Shown: positions 45,721 through 57,844 of the stretch, piece by piece
Numbering within the stretch: the first letter of the stretch is position 1
How the letters are laid out: each line of letters starts with the position of its first letter
DNA from: Cyclina sinensis
Taxonomy: Eukaryota; Mollusca; Bivalvia; Venerida; Veneridae
NCBI GenBank assembly: GCA_012932295.1
Contig: JAAONU010000003.1
Coordinates: forward strand, 29,870,361 to 29,934,360
Length of the DNA stretch: 64,000 nt
Reading direction: 5' to 3'
The notes under the pieces: model-generated
Told to the model about the DNA's origin: nothing
Database searches by the model: none
What the model saw: the letters and a program-made list of their open reading frames with translations, nothing else
Translations under genes and position numbers: made by a program

Positions 45721-47839
45721 AGTCTTAATTGATTAACGCTTGACTAGTGATAAAAACATGGTTTCCAAATTCAATAAACTACAGTTAAAATAAGAGGAGT
45801 GCAACAGCTTGAGATTACAAAGTAGTCAACATTTGTTGAAAACATTTGTGTATTAAAATGAATCAACTTTATCAAGTAATACATCTAAAATCATGAATAT
45901 GTTATTTACATGTAAGAGATTCACCATTGTGTTTTAATATACATTTTCAACATGTAGAAACATGCATTTATTTCTACACTTTACATAAAGAACACTATGA
46001 TATCAAAGGGGTCGGATGCATTGTTTTTAGCATTAGACCGAATTTCAATATAATTGTATAAACAGGCAAATATATAAGCTAACCAACTATTATTTTCATT
46101 GAGTACCCGTTTTGTTTCTTTATAAACTAAATCAAAACTATTTGCTTCGAAAACTTTCAGGCTAGAACTTTCTAAGTTTTGCTAATTATCCAAAGCTGAG
46201 GCAAACTCTACCTTAATTTTCAAAAAAAGTTGAAACATGAAAAAATTTGGTATAGCCTATAAGACTTTTTTAAATGCATTTTGAATCTATGTAATGTTAC
46301 ATTTACCATGCTAAAATGTTACTCATATATCGTTGATATACGCAATTAGGGTGTGAAGTATTTATAATTCTATAGTTAGATATTTGAACATTGATAAACA
46401 CACGCATACATTTAATAACAATATCAATTTCTTAAATTGCCCTTCAAAACTGTTGTTTTCAAAGGTGATTATGTTAGTCTCAAATTAAACAGAATAGATA
46501 CTGTAATTTTAACCTTTCGATTCAGATTGATTAACTACAGATAAGCACCTCTAAAAGATGATTATTAACGCATTTTATACATTAATTAACTAGCAATGCT
46601 AATATGATTGGCACAAAAATACTTGAGAAATATCTCTGTTAATGCATAAAGATATGTTATATAATAAGTTTGTTTAGTGCCTTATGTTTGTTTTTATAAG
46701 AGTCTGAAAGCATGAGCTTATAACTATTGTTATCGAAGTTTTCAAAATACATTGAAATAAATGTATCCGTCTATCAATGCAATACAATACTACACCACAT
46801 TTATTTTGTATGTATTACATAAAACTCTGGCGGTTCATTTGACATACTCATAAATGAAATTTATTAAGATAGTGTGTTTTTTTCAGGATTCTTACGCTTT
46901 TGAAAATATTGTACAAAAATTTAAACATTTTAATTTATTATTTTCAAATGTAAAATAAGGGAAAATAATCTCTTGAGTTTTTAGGTTAACTTTTATATGT
47001 AGTTTTTGACACAAATGGAACTCTTAAAATGTTGAAAAATGGTATGAGATGACCCTTTGGCTTGGTTTTATTATTTATTCTTACTGTTTTATGTTCATAT
47101 TTAATCGAACTTGTTTGAATTATTGAAGTACTGTTCTAAAATTATTAAGCAAACTTGATTTATTTTAGATTTTTGTACACCATCATTCTTTACCAGTCAA
47201 TTAATTATTTCTAACCTGCCCACTGGCACGTCTCACGTTTGTTAAAGTATGTTTTCCTGTATTCTACTAGTAATATTTATTGAAAAGACAATGTTTTCCC
47301 CAAAGCTCCAGAAATTTCAGATCAGTATATATTTTCCTATATACACCCAGTACAGACGTCGAGGATCGAGTCCGTACACTGTAAATATACTGTTCCAGTA
47401 CTCCATGTATATTATACATTATTTTGAGTCCTGTATATATGTCAAATACGTCACACTACCCTTCAATCTAAAATAACTACACTCTCCAAGGGACGTTGGT
47501 TATGTAGGCAACTTAAGCCAGTGATAAATAAACCGAAAAAGAAAGAGTGCATTGCCTTTCAGTTATTGCTGTTACAAACGTGTTTTTTTTCCAATTCAAG
47601 TAATATGCCCGATCCTTACTTTGATTTTCTTCTCCATCACTATATTTATCAGTTAGTCGTCTCAATTAGTGTCGCCAAAAAGCCAAAAATCAGCAATTTA
47701 TTATGAAATGTAACATGTTATAGGTATTATTCAGAAATTGTTCGAGGACAAAGTTGAATCTTAATAACGTTTAGGCTTCTTTAACATTTTATTCCTTTAA
47801 CTTGGACTAGTATAACAAAGGTATATTTGTATTTTCAGC
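45721..47839. other. 3' flank of copy 4 and AT-rich spacer
   Basis: The first 200 bases resemble the 3' flanks of copies 1 and 3 (AATAAACTACAGTTAA, AAGAGGAGTGCAACAG). The remainder is AT-rich with no supported gene. Confidence 0.5.
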
Positions 47840-49890
47840 ATAGTATTCGGTGGAGCGATTCCGATCTGCATGTCATGTTTTAATGGTAGATTGTTTCGGC
47901 TCAATCTCACATGTTGGGTTTTCAGTATGTTCTTTCAGTTGTGTCTTTAACAGAAAAACGAAGACTTCAGAATCGGTCTATTTTCGTCTATGTATACTAC
48001 TGTTTCTTAGTTTCAATATTACAATGTATCATTTAATTGCTTAGTTTCATATTTACTAATAATTCAATTGTACACTAGAAAAATGTTCCATTTTCTTTAA
48101 TTTTCATGACACTATAAACCATATGAAACAACAAAATAGAATTTGTATTTTTCTATTTTATTCATTTACTTTTCACTTTCATTATGTTTATTTTTTATTA
48201 TTTTGCTTATTTCATTTTGACTGATATCATGTTGCACTTGGCATATGTTTCGGTTTTTTTAGGGGGAATAAAATGTTTTGTAAAATGTTTGACTCACTTA
48301 AATATTTTGCCTTCAGGTGAGGTCTAAAATTACTTCACCAAAGGTTAGACAATTTTATTTTTTTCTATGAAAGGATATTTATGAAGAGTTAAATTTTTCT
48401 ATGTACTATGGAAAGCAGACACATTGCAGAAATATACCTTCTGTCGACATAAAACATATTTAGAAGCTAAATTCTTTATTGTTCATCTGATCACATATAT
48501 GCGACATTGCCACTGCATTCTCCGGCAATGGCAAAAGCATCTATATTTTCTAAAAATTACAAAGCAAGGTCTAGACTGAAAAAAAACCCTGAAAAACTGG
48601 TCCAACTAAATGTGTTTAAAAACTGTAAATACTCATGTCTAGATTGTATTCCTTATGATAAAAAGACAATTCTTACGCTTATTCAGCATCAAAAAGACTC
48701 TTTACAAGTTCATTATAGTTACTCTACAACTAACTTTGCAAAACATGATAACATCCTTGCTTACTATTTTATTTATTTGCAAGGTTTAAAACTCCTATAG
48801 TAGTGATATCTCACTCATTCCGTAACCGTCTGTCCATTTCCTACTTTCATAACAGAATGTTACTTCATCATTGCGTAATACATTCAAGTTGAACATGATC
48901 ACCTGTTTCAACAACGTAGATTTACACTAAAGGTTTAAACATAACTAGGCCTGGCTGATAATAAAAGAGTTTCGAATTTTGACGTATTTTCAAACGAGAG
49001 CATAACTAAGGTCTGACAAATGTGCACATTAGGGATTATAATTCGCTCGGAGTGTTTCTTAGACCATTGCAATAGGAAAATGTGACTTGTAAAAAAACGA
49101 AAGAAATCCTGTTTTAATGAATGAGTAAATTTAAGGGGGAAAAACAGAACGAACTGTGTTGTTCATATTAGAATCTACCTTTTACCTCAAGTTTAAGTCA
49201 TACATTAAAAAACATACTCTAAAAACTTTCAGGAATTAACGAATAACTTATGTGGATGGTTGTAAATGGAGATAAGTTTGAAGTGTGATTTTAGCAATCT
49301 GTTTTTCTTAATGAACTCCAATTTCTAGAAATAAAAATGGGTGTGCCCTTTGCCTCATTCATAATTGTCAAAAGGCTTAACACTTTCACAAATGAAAGAT
49401 GGTTGTGAATACAATATGTTTTATATTTTATTAACAGTTTTTATGGGTAAATGCGTTTGGAAAATTAATTTGTATGCACTAACATACTTCGCCATTTTTT
49501 TGTTTTTGCCGAATCACGGAAATTTCGTGCCTGTGCATTGTGTTTTACAGAGAAACGTTAGCAGTAGCAGGCCAGTGCTTCTACATTGAAAGACTCAGTG
49601 CGCATCAATGATGAAGTGTGTATTTCAAAATTGTTCAGAGATTTTATTTTATATATTATTTATTTTTTTTGTTTCAAAGTGTACAATTCAGATGTCATTA
49701 CTTATAGATTAACATACTTAGTTTCCCGTTTAAAGCCTATTTTTTTCTGTGCCGTCTGATTTTAAAATGATAGAAAAGTATTGTTTCCATACGTGATGAT
49801 TATATCATTTCGATTGGGGGTTTTTTAACAAAAGATTATATATTATCTCTTTTTTATAGCTTTTGATAATGTCAAGTACTGTAAAGTTAA
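47840..49890 (+). promoter_or_regulatory. Orphan upstream module lacking an exon 1
   Basis: Successive stretches match 35000-37850 upstream of copy 4: CTTCAGGTGAGGTCTAAAAT, TGATCACATATATGCGACA, AATGGCAAAAGCATCTAT, CTAGAAATAAAAATGGGTGT and GTAGCAGGCCAGTGCTTCTA. Homology fades at about 49890, and the TTTTCAAAATGG plus exon 1 end is missing. Open frames at 48507-48800 and 49365-49589 fall in this duplicated non-coding sequence and have no matching frame at 35600-37500. Confidence 0.6.
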
Positions 49891-51214
49891 CATAAAATTC
49901 TATGCAATCTAGTTCTACTAGTAGACATTTCTAACGTTAACTGAAACGTAAATGTTAACTGAAATTTTAGCTGTAAATTTACTTCAAGGAAGGGAGTTTC
50001 TGAACGTTACACATTTCATGTGTAAAAAAGAAGGTGCATCACTTAAGGTTCTCTAGAAAATTTCAATCATCATGCTTAGTTACACCTTTGTTTATCTGAC
50101 TTTCATTTAAGATGAGTTATGCACAGATTGTATTGACTAAACAGAACTGATTCGTTCATAAACTAATACCTCTGAAACACAGCAATGAAATGTTCAACAC
50201 AGGTTGCTCTTAGTCCAACATTTTCTAGCACTGCTGCCTGACAATTTAAAGGGTAAATAAAACACAAACCTGCTTCGATCTTTATACCTAATCTATTTAT
50301 CATATACTGATGTTCGTAAGATAGAAACTCTTCCATGACTTTGTGTAATAAATGTTTTCTTACGTAGAAAAATTCTATTTGTCATCTTATTGATGATTGC
50401 CTTAAGAGATGTGTATAATGGTCGAGTGAACATTAGCTTCAGTTAGTAAAACGTCTGCCCCTGGGATCATTCTAAATTAGACCAGTACCCTTGTAATTCA
50501 AACATCTCGGTTTTGTTCCTAAGTTTCTTCAGTAACATAACTAATTGTCTTTCGATGAGCTTTTAAATTGACGTTCCATGTATCGCTTCCATATACTGAG
50601 CTTATAAAATAACAAATTGTATCAGGAATTAAATATATATCTTGTAGATTAAACTATTCTTTACCATCTGAAAAAATAGCACATCAGAGGATGTATGTCA
50701 TATGGGCAAATTTAACCGAAATTCGTAAATCAGGTTTAATAAGGACAAGTTGACCGCATATAGAATTCACTGCTTCTATGGGAATAATGTCATAAGTTAT
50801 TGAAAGACCATATTTAAGTAATTATATGAAAGTTTTAACATTTGCCTAGTCTAACAAACTTGCTTCTAATGATTTTACAAACATAAGACTCTGAGAGCCT
50901 GTTTTACATTTCTTCTTGTTTTAATTCCGCCCAATACTTTGATGGTAGTCATTCTTGTCTTTTTTTGACAAGCCGCTCAAACAGAATACTTCAATTAAAA
51001 AAAACCACTTAAATGACGGTTAGATGCGTAGTCATTGTTTCTTTTTTTTTCTTTCAACAAAGATAACAGAGACAGTAGTACTGGAATTATTTCGGAACTT
51101 TGAGGCACAATTTCGCATAAAATTTTATTCATCCAGCTGCACTAAAGGTGATTTGCAATTATGCCTTTAAATTTCTCATGTCAGATTTAATTTGCAATAA
51201 ACGCCGGGATATAA
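49891..51214. other. AT-rich spacer
   Basis: No gene or recognised repeat is supported between the orphan module and the copy 5 module. Confidence 0.45.
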
Positions 51215-52047
51215 AGTGAAGGAAAGTTTGATGTATCATTTTAGCAGTTAATAACAATTTGTTTTTAATGATTTCCCATTTCTAGAAATAAAAATGGGTC
51301 TGCCATTTTCCTCATTCATCATAATCAATTGCCTTTATACTTTCGCAAATGAAATATGGTAGTGAAAAGAATATGTTTTGTAAAAACTTACTCCGCTGGA
51401 ATTACAGTAAATGGCACGAACGATTTGGTAAAGATAAATATCGATATTTTCAAGCGTAATACAAGAAAAGAATAAAAAATAAACCTAAACTCAATCTTTG
51501 GGGAACTTTAAATAGTCAATGCATCAGTTTGAAATACTTATTGTTATATTGGTAGCAGGTTAGTGTTGCTTTGTTCAGTGCACAGAAATGGCGATGAGTG
51601 TATTCTCCATGTTGTTCAGATTTTTAACGCTTTTTTTGTTTCATATTGTACAAAGTAGATGTTATATGGTAACTCCATTACTTATATATGCAAGCTATGA
51701 ACTAACTACATGTAAACAGGCTATGTTTCCCGGTGAAATCCTATATGTTCTGTGCCAGTTGTCTTTATGTCAGAAAACATATTTTCTCGACTGGATAAGT
51801 CACTTCAATAGTTTATTAACATCAGATCAGCTGCTATCTCCGTTTTCGATAATGTCCTAGATACAAGTAATAAAATAAAATAAAAATCATTGCACGATCG
51901 TTAAATTGTTTGTGCAAGCCCATGCTTTGAAAACAATTTGCTTCATGCTTTTACATAAATTACATGTAATCTATACATCAAATTTTATCACAAATATATA
52001 TAAGTGTTCTAGAGGTGAAGGCTAGATGTTTTCAAAATGATTGACAG
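51215..52047 (+). promoter_or_regulatory. Conserved 5' module of transporter copy 5
   Basis: Homologous to the other 5' modules. Landmarks are TTTCTAGAAATAAAAATGGG, GATAAATATCGATATTTTCA, CAATGCATCAGTTTGAAATA, TTGGTAGCAGGTTAGTGTTG, GATGTTATATGGTAACTCCA and GTTTTCAAAATGATTG. The upstream third also matches the orphan module near 49220-49400, so the two modules are tandem duplicates. Confidence 0.55.
52037..52047 (+). CDS. Copy 5 coding exon 1 (MID + 2 bases), downstream exons not in window
   Basis: ATGATTGACAG followed by donor GTATAG, in the same context as in copies 1, 3 and 4. Joined to a normal exon 2 it would give MIDRN. No TM1 exon (core TGACAGACTTCGCCCTT) is visible from here to 64000. 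Either the gene's first intron has been stretched by the repeat stack at 55-64 kb, or this is an orphan first exon. Confidence 0.5.
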
Positions 52048-52743
52048 GTATAGGTTTTTATTTCTTTGAATATATTTCAGTTTAAAAACACTGACAACAG
52101 ATGTTTAAAGAAGGCTAACAATTTTCAAGAATTCTTAATTTTCAGAGGAAGGTTCCATACCTTTATGTTCCAGAGATAATCAAATTTTAGGGATATTTTT
52201 ATACAATTAACTTCAAATGTAAAAACAAAAATGTTTAAACAAATCAATGTTACATTGTCTAAAGTTTGTCTTTCCTCGATGGAAGTGGCCTGATTGTGAT
52301 TGCTTAATAATTGAGAGGCCCCACAGTGTCTTGTAGAGATCTTTGTAGAGGAACTGTGTTATGCAATTCATATACTCACTTTGCATGTATAACTTTTTGA
52401 TATTCGATTGAATTATTGACACTAAAACTTTATGTCAAATTTCTTGAATTGTTTACAAAAGCATGGCCTTAATTAAAGGGGCAATATTTTTTCGATAGGA
52501 ATGCTGTTCGTTTCAATGCATGTCCTCATCAATTAATTTGCATTCTTTACTGTTTATGTTAAACTGAAATTTTGTTTGAATTTTTATGTTTAACCTTTGA
52601 AAGGGAGACAATGATACCTGATTATTATATCTTAATATTATTTCTTAATGCACGATTTTTAAAGTTTATTACAACAAAATTAAAGAAGTGACATCCTGAG
52701 CAGCAAATCCATCGAACAATAAATTACTAAACATGCTGTTGAT

Positions 52744-52974
52744 ATTAACCCATCAATCCCTGGGGTCTACAAAGTAAAACATAGGCAAACAGTGCAGGCC
52801 CAGACCAGTCGCCAAAATATACGGCACCTGATCAGGGTCTACACTGTTTGCATAAAAGCCTTTCTTCCCTAAATAGAACGAAATTGAAAATTTATACCAG
52901 AAACCCTTTTAATTGAAAATGGACTCGTACAACTATCAAAGATGGCATAATCCACTGGACATAAATGGGTTAAT
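52744..52974. mobile_element. MITE-like element with ATTAACCCAT ends
   Basis: ATTAACCCAT at 52744-52753 and ATGGGTTAAT at 52965-52974 are exact inverted repeats around 231 bases with no coding region. Inside, GCAAACAGTGCAGGCC and GGTCTACACTGTTTGC form a second inverted pair. Size and structure fit a miniature inverted-repeat element. Target duplication is not clear. Confidence 0.7.
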
Positions 52975-53860
52975 TAGGGTAGAAATCATTTGTCTTGTAT
53001 TACCAAGAATATAAATTTTTGAAAGCATTATGTTTTTCACAGTACTGTATATAAAAACCTATACGTAAACTAAATAACTGGTTGTACTTTAATCTGTGCT
53101 GTATCATACAGATAAACGCAGAAAGCGTTTGAAATAAAGAATTTCAAATGATGACGTGACGGTCCTACTAACCATAAATTATTATGCTTAAAGTATCTGA
53201 AAATGTTATAAATTTATAAAAAGACAAATAGGTTTAAAAAATATCATGCGTATGAAGTAGCGATAGTTATGATATTCTGCTAGACAAGCATTTCCCCTTT
53301 GGTAATGTGTAGGTCTGATACGCATGCTTTTCTCGTATAGTTCTTGTTTAATTGCAGAAGTAAGTACAGGTGACACATTAATATATATATATAGTTTCAT
53401 AACTACGTAGTTTCAGGCAGAAGGGTGCGTTCTGCACTTACGTTGTGGGCAGGCGACCGTAAAAGTGGGCAGAACGCTATCTGCCCTGATATACGGTACC
53501 TTATTTTGAATCTGCTTTCCCAGGAACACAAAAATAGTTGGTCGAATCATCTGCCTAAAATGTCCCGATGTGGAAACCAGACAGAAAAATACAAATTTGA
53601 GTTGTTTCCCTTTAGCTTTTTTTCCGCAAAATTTGTCAACTTTGTCAAATCACTTATGAAAAATCATAACAAAACCACTACGCCATCTTTGTTTGAAGAG
53701 ACCTTGAATAACTGTATATGACGTAATACACAAAATGTCATTTTTCAATAGTCCAAACTTAATCTTATTAACTGGTTTTCGTAACAATAGTCAAACAAAT
53801 GTTCAAAACTGTCAATTTTAAAATTTAACCACAAATAACATATTTACAGTTTTTAAAATG
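52975..53860. other. Spacer without supported genes
   Basis: A (TA)n run lies at about 53380-53392. The open frame at 53425-53721 (98 codons) matches nothing I recognise and is not called. Confidence 0.45.
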
Positions 53861-53869
53861 TTACATAAT

Positions 53870-55110
53870 CTTTTCTTCAGACTTTTTGCAATAGGGGCAG
53901 AAGAATTCATCTCCCCTCCTCAGTACTCTGATGGGAGTGCAATTACCAAGATGTGTCCAGTGCAAGCAGGGTCTACCATTACGAATTCACCACACTGCCC
54001 CCACTTAAAAAATGTTAGGGAAATACAATATATATATAACACTGCTTGGAGAATCAGGCACAAGGTTGATATGTGATGGGCCAGACTTTCAGAAAGTTTT
54101 ATTCTTTTGCAGATAACTTATTAGTTTTTTTTAATGATTTTGAGGTTTTAGACTTGAATGACTTTTTGACAGACTATTCATGCTTTTCAATAGCATCAAT
54201 AACAATGTGATTGGTTAACTCTTTACCTGACAGAAGCTTACTGACAGTTTTTCAAGGTTAAGTAAGTTTCTTATTTTTACTGACACTAACTGTTGCTCTT
54301 TGACCTCAAAAATATCATGCATACACATAGCCCACCTTCAACAGTAGCTTCAGTAGACTGACTGTTATCATCACATTTCTCATGTATAAATACTTTAGAG
54401 CGAATCATGCAGCTTCTTGGAATAGCACCTCTATTTACCGGATACATTCCAGTTCTTCTGAAGGCAGACTTTAAGTTATCTGCACACAGGGCTTTATTTT
54501 AAACTTTATAAGCTATTTCACATATGTTGTATTTAGTAATAGCTGCATGTGTCTGGCGAATATATTTGTGTACCTGTATATGATACATTTTCTGAAAGGG
54601 GCCATAGCATCCAACATCAAGAGGCTGGAGGATTTGACTACTGACTAGTGTGGGCAGGTTAAAATAAAAAGTATGATATTATTCTGTCTGGCCCAATTGG
54701 CTAGTGTTAAGGCAACTTGAGATCTGTGCCCATCAACAAGCAGGAGTACCTTGTTTTCACCTCTCTAAGGAATGAAATTAATGCAATGCTCCGTAAGATA
54801 TTTGCGGAATACTTCTATATTACACCAGCCAGATTCTGAAACAGTTCCATTTACCCCTGGTGATCCACCTTGTAACAGGTCATAGTTCATCTTTTTTCCA
54901 GGGAACACAAAATAAGGAGGTATGGCTGAGTCACTAGCACCCCTGCACCAAATATATTGACAGTGTTGCCTTTCCCAGAAATCACTGCCTGGGCAGGGTT
55001 GACAGCACTTGCAACAATAGTTGGGGGTTTGTGTTGTATGGTAATACATTTTTTGTCAATATTGTAGATTAGATGTGGCTTGTAAAAACAATAATGGTGG
55101 CGATTCAAGG
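53870..55110 (-). pseudogene. Pogo-like (DDE_1) transposase fragment with PHD-like C-terminal finger
   Basis: Read downward from 55108. LIYNIDKKC corresponds to the first catalytic Asp block. Then come HKPPTIVASAVNP, GKGNTVNIFGAGV, and in a shifted frame AIPPYFVFPGKKMNYDLL, GSPGVNGTVSESGWCNIEVF and RKYLTEHCINF. LLLVDGHRSQVALTLANWAR (about 54755-54695) gives the second Asp (DGH). After another shift QILQPLDVGCYGPFQ is a pogo-family hallmark. Further on (about 54000-53890) RPCLHWTHLGNC and RRGDEFFCPYC look like the end of a PHD finger. The N-terminal DNA-binding part is missing where the TGACGTCA array begins. It is dead through frameshifts and truncation. Confidence 0.8.
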
Positions 55111-55129
55111 TCTACGGCGATTTTAGGGA

Positions 55130-56404
55130 CGTCTACTCTTACAAAGGATGAAAGTGGGGGTTATTTCACTTTCATGAAAACGTCCTCGAAAAGGGGACAA
55201 TACTCCATATTAAAAAAGTTAAATTTGGGACTTTTTCCCCTTTGGTGATGACGTCAAAGGGGAATATACTCTAACAAAGAAATCAGGGGTTATTTTCCTT
55301 TGATGATAACGTCACAGAAAATGGAAAAAAAATCCTGCGTTTTACAAAAATTAAATTTGGGATGTTTTCCCTTCGATGATGACGTCACTGGAAAATGTAT
55401 AATAAATGAGTGTGTTATTTACCTTTCTGGTGACGTCATGGAAAGGAGGACAACACATCTTACAAAAATCAAATTCAGCGTTTTTTCCTCTTTGGAGATG
55501 ACGTAATTTGAAAGGGGATAATACTCTGACAAAAATCAAAGTAGAATTCATTCTCCTTTGGTGATGATGTCACGGGAATGCGACAATACTCTTACAACAT
55601 GGAAGTGTGTGTTATTTCCCTTTTAGGATAACGTCACGGAAACAGGGACAATACTCAGTCCTACAAAAATTAAATTTGGGACTACTTCGCTTTGGTATGA
55701 CGTCACAGGAAAGTGGACAATACTTCTACATTTTACAAAAAATAAATTTGGGATTACACCTGTATTTATCTTTGGTGATCAAGTCACGGGAAAGGGGACA
55801 ACACTTTGACGAAGAATGAAAGTTGAGGTTATTTCAATTAGATGTTGACGTCACAGTAAAGGGGACAATACTCCGGCGTCTTTTAAAAATTGAATTTGGG
55901 ATTATCTCCATTCGATGATGACGTCATAGTACTGTACGAAAAAGTTTTTTCTCTTTGCTGAAGACGTCATGGGAAAAAGGGACAACACTCCTACATCTGA
56001 CAAAAATCTAATTCGGCAATTTATTCTCTATGGTGATGACGTCGTTTGAAAGAGGACAATACTCTGGGGACAAAAATCAAAGTGGAGGTTGTTTCCTTTT
56101 GGTAATGACGTCACGGGGAAGTGGACGGTATTTTGTGGTTATTTTCCTTTGGTGATGACACACGAGAAAGGTGACAATAGTTGAATACTTCTTAATCTTA
56201 CAATAACCAAATGCATGATTAATTCCCTTTTGTGGTGACATCACGGGGAAGGGAACAATAGTCCTACATTTTAAACAAATCGTGATTATTTCCCTTTGGT
56301 GATGACGTCACGGGAATGGGGAAATACTTCTACATCTTAAACGATCAAATCTGAGATTATTTCCCTTTCGTAATGACGTCACGGGAAAGGGGACGATACT
56401 TATT
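55130..56404 (+). repeat. Tandem array with TGACGTCA palindromes, about 80-90-base units
   Basis: About fifteen degenerate units follow the pattern CCTTTGGTGATGACGTCACG-GGAAAGGGGACAATACTCC-TACATCTTACAAAAAT(C/T)AAATTTGGGATTATTTCCC-type sequence. At least eight units keep GACGTCA exactly. The array resumes at 57691-57844 and 62358-62500, so later insertions split it. Confidence 0.9.
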
Positions 56405-57690
56405 CAAACAAGAGGGTCATGATGCCCCTGGATCGCTCACCTGAGTTCTTTGCTTGAGGGTTTTCCGTTAAGCAAACATCAGATGCAACATTATATTTTC
56501 TAATTGAAGATATATTTTATACAAAAAATCTATGGGGCAGAGGCAATTTCGTGATAACAGCTTGTTAGGAGATGTAATTGAAGCCATATATTGAAGAAAA
56601 CCTGTTTTAGCTCCAGTGGCCATTTGTTCAATGGAGCAGAACCGTTTCAGTAATTTTAACACAGGTGTATGTCAAAACATTTCCGTGAAATTTGATGGAA
56701 AATTACCTTGCCATTGAGGAGGAGATGCTGTTTGATTGCTTTTTTTTCTTTAGTTTTTCCCGCCCTTATAGAACGAAACGGTTTGAGCAATTTTAGAAAA
56801 GGGCAATATAAGGAACATTTCTGTCAAATTTGGTTTAAAATGGCCAAATGGTTTTGGAGGAGATATCATTTGAAGCCAAATACTGACGAAAATCTATTTT
56901 TAGCTCTGGTGGCCATTTTGTTCAATGCAGTGGAACCATTTTAGCAATTTTAATAGAGAGAGCTAACATATGAAATTTGGTGGAAATTCACCTAGCTATT
57001 TAGTGGAGATGTTCTTTGAATTTTTTTTCTATTTTAGCTTTTGCAGCCCTTACATGCAATGGAACGGAAAGGTTAGAGCAATTTTATAAAAAGGGCTATA
57101 TAAGGATCATTTCTGTCATATTTGGTTTAAATGGCCATTTAGTTTTGGAGGAGATGTCATTTGAAGCCAAATATTGACGAAAATCTATTTTTAGCTGTGG
57201 CGGCCATTTTGTTCAATGAAGCAGTAATTTTAAAAGAAGGCTATGTAAGGAACATTTCTGTGAAAGTTGCTGGAAAATCACCAAGCTGTTCAGGAGGAGA
57301 TGTTGTTTGATTTTTTTCTATTTTTAACTTTTGCAGCCCTTATGTGCAATGGAGCCGAACGGCGGTTTGAGCAATTTTAGAAAAGGGAATTATAAGGAAC
57401 ATTTCTGTCAAATTTGATTTAGAATGGCCAATTGGTTTTGGAGATGTCATTTGATGCCAAATATTGACGAAAATCTAGTTTTAGCTGTGGCGGCCATTTT
57501 GTTCTGTGGAGCGGAACTGTTTTAGCAATTTTAATAGAGGGCTATGTAAGGAACATTTCTGTGAAATTTGGTTCAAAATAGCTTTGTGGTTTAGGAGGAG
57601 ATGTCATTTAAAGTAAAATGTTAACGACGAACGACGGACGCCGGACACAGGGTGATCACAATAGCTCACCCTGAGCATTTGCTCAGGTGA
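56405..57690. mobile_element. Insertion 1: element with CTCACCTGAG / CTCAGGTGAG ends
   Basis: The left end GATCGCTCACCTGAGTTCTT and right end GCATTTGCTCAGGTGAGATA contain inverted CTCACCTGAG. The body has about four tandem units of about 270 bases, with GGCCATTTTGTTCAATG(G/A)AG, AAGGAACATTTCTGTCAAAT, TTTTGGAGGAGATGTCATTT and TATTGACGAAAATCTA. The right end has ACGACGGACGCCGGACACAG and GGTGATCACAATAGCTCACC. No transposase. The related copy at 9822-10480 runs in the opposite direction. Confidence 0.82.
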
Positions 57691-57844
57691 GATAAAATGA
57701 GTGGGCGGTTTTTCTTTGATGATGATGTTTAGAGGGGACATTACTTTTTTTTCTTACAAAATTCAAATGAGATTCCCTTTGCTGATGACGTCATTAGAAA
57801 GTGGACAATACTTCTACATCTTAGAAATATCAAAACAAAAGACA

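Noticed and set aside
48507..48800. 97-codon open frame
   Set aside because: It starts in sequence shared with the non-coding region near 35690, where no matching frame exists; no recognisable domain.
53425..53721. 98-codon open frame
   Set aside because: No family resemblance, no splice context and low-complexity neighbours. It cannot be excluded as an exon, but there is nothing to support it.
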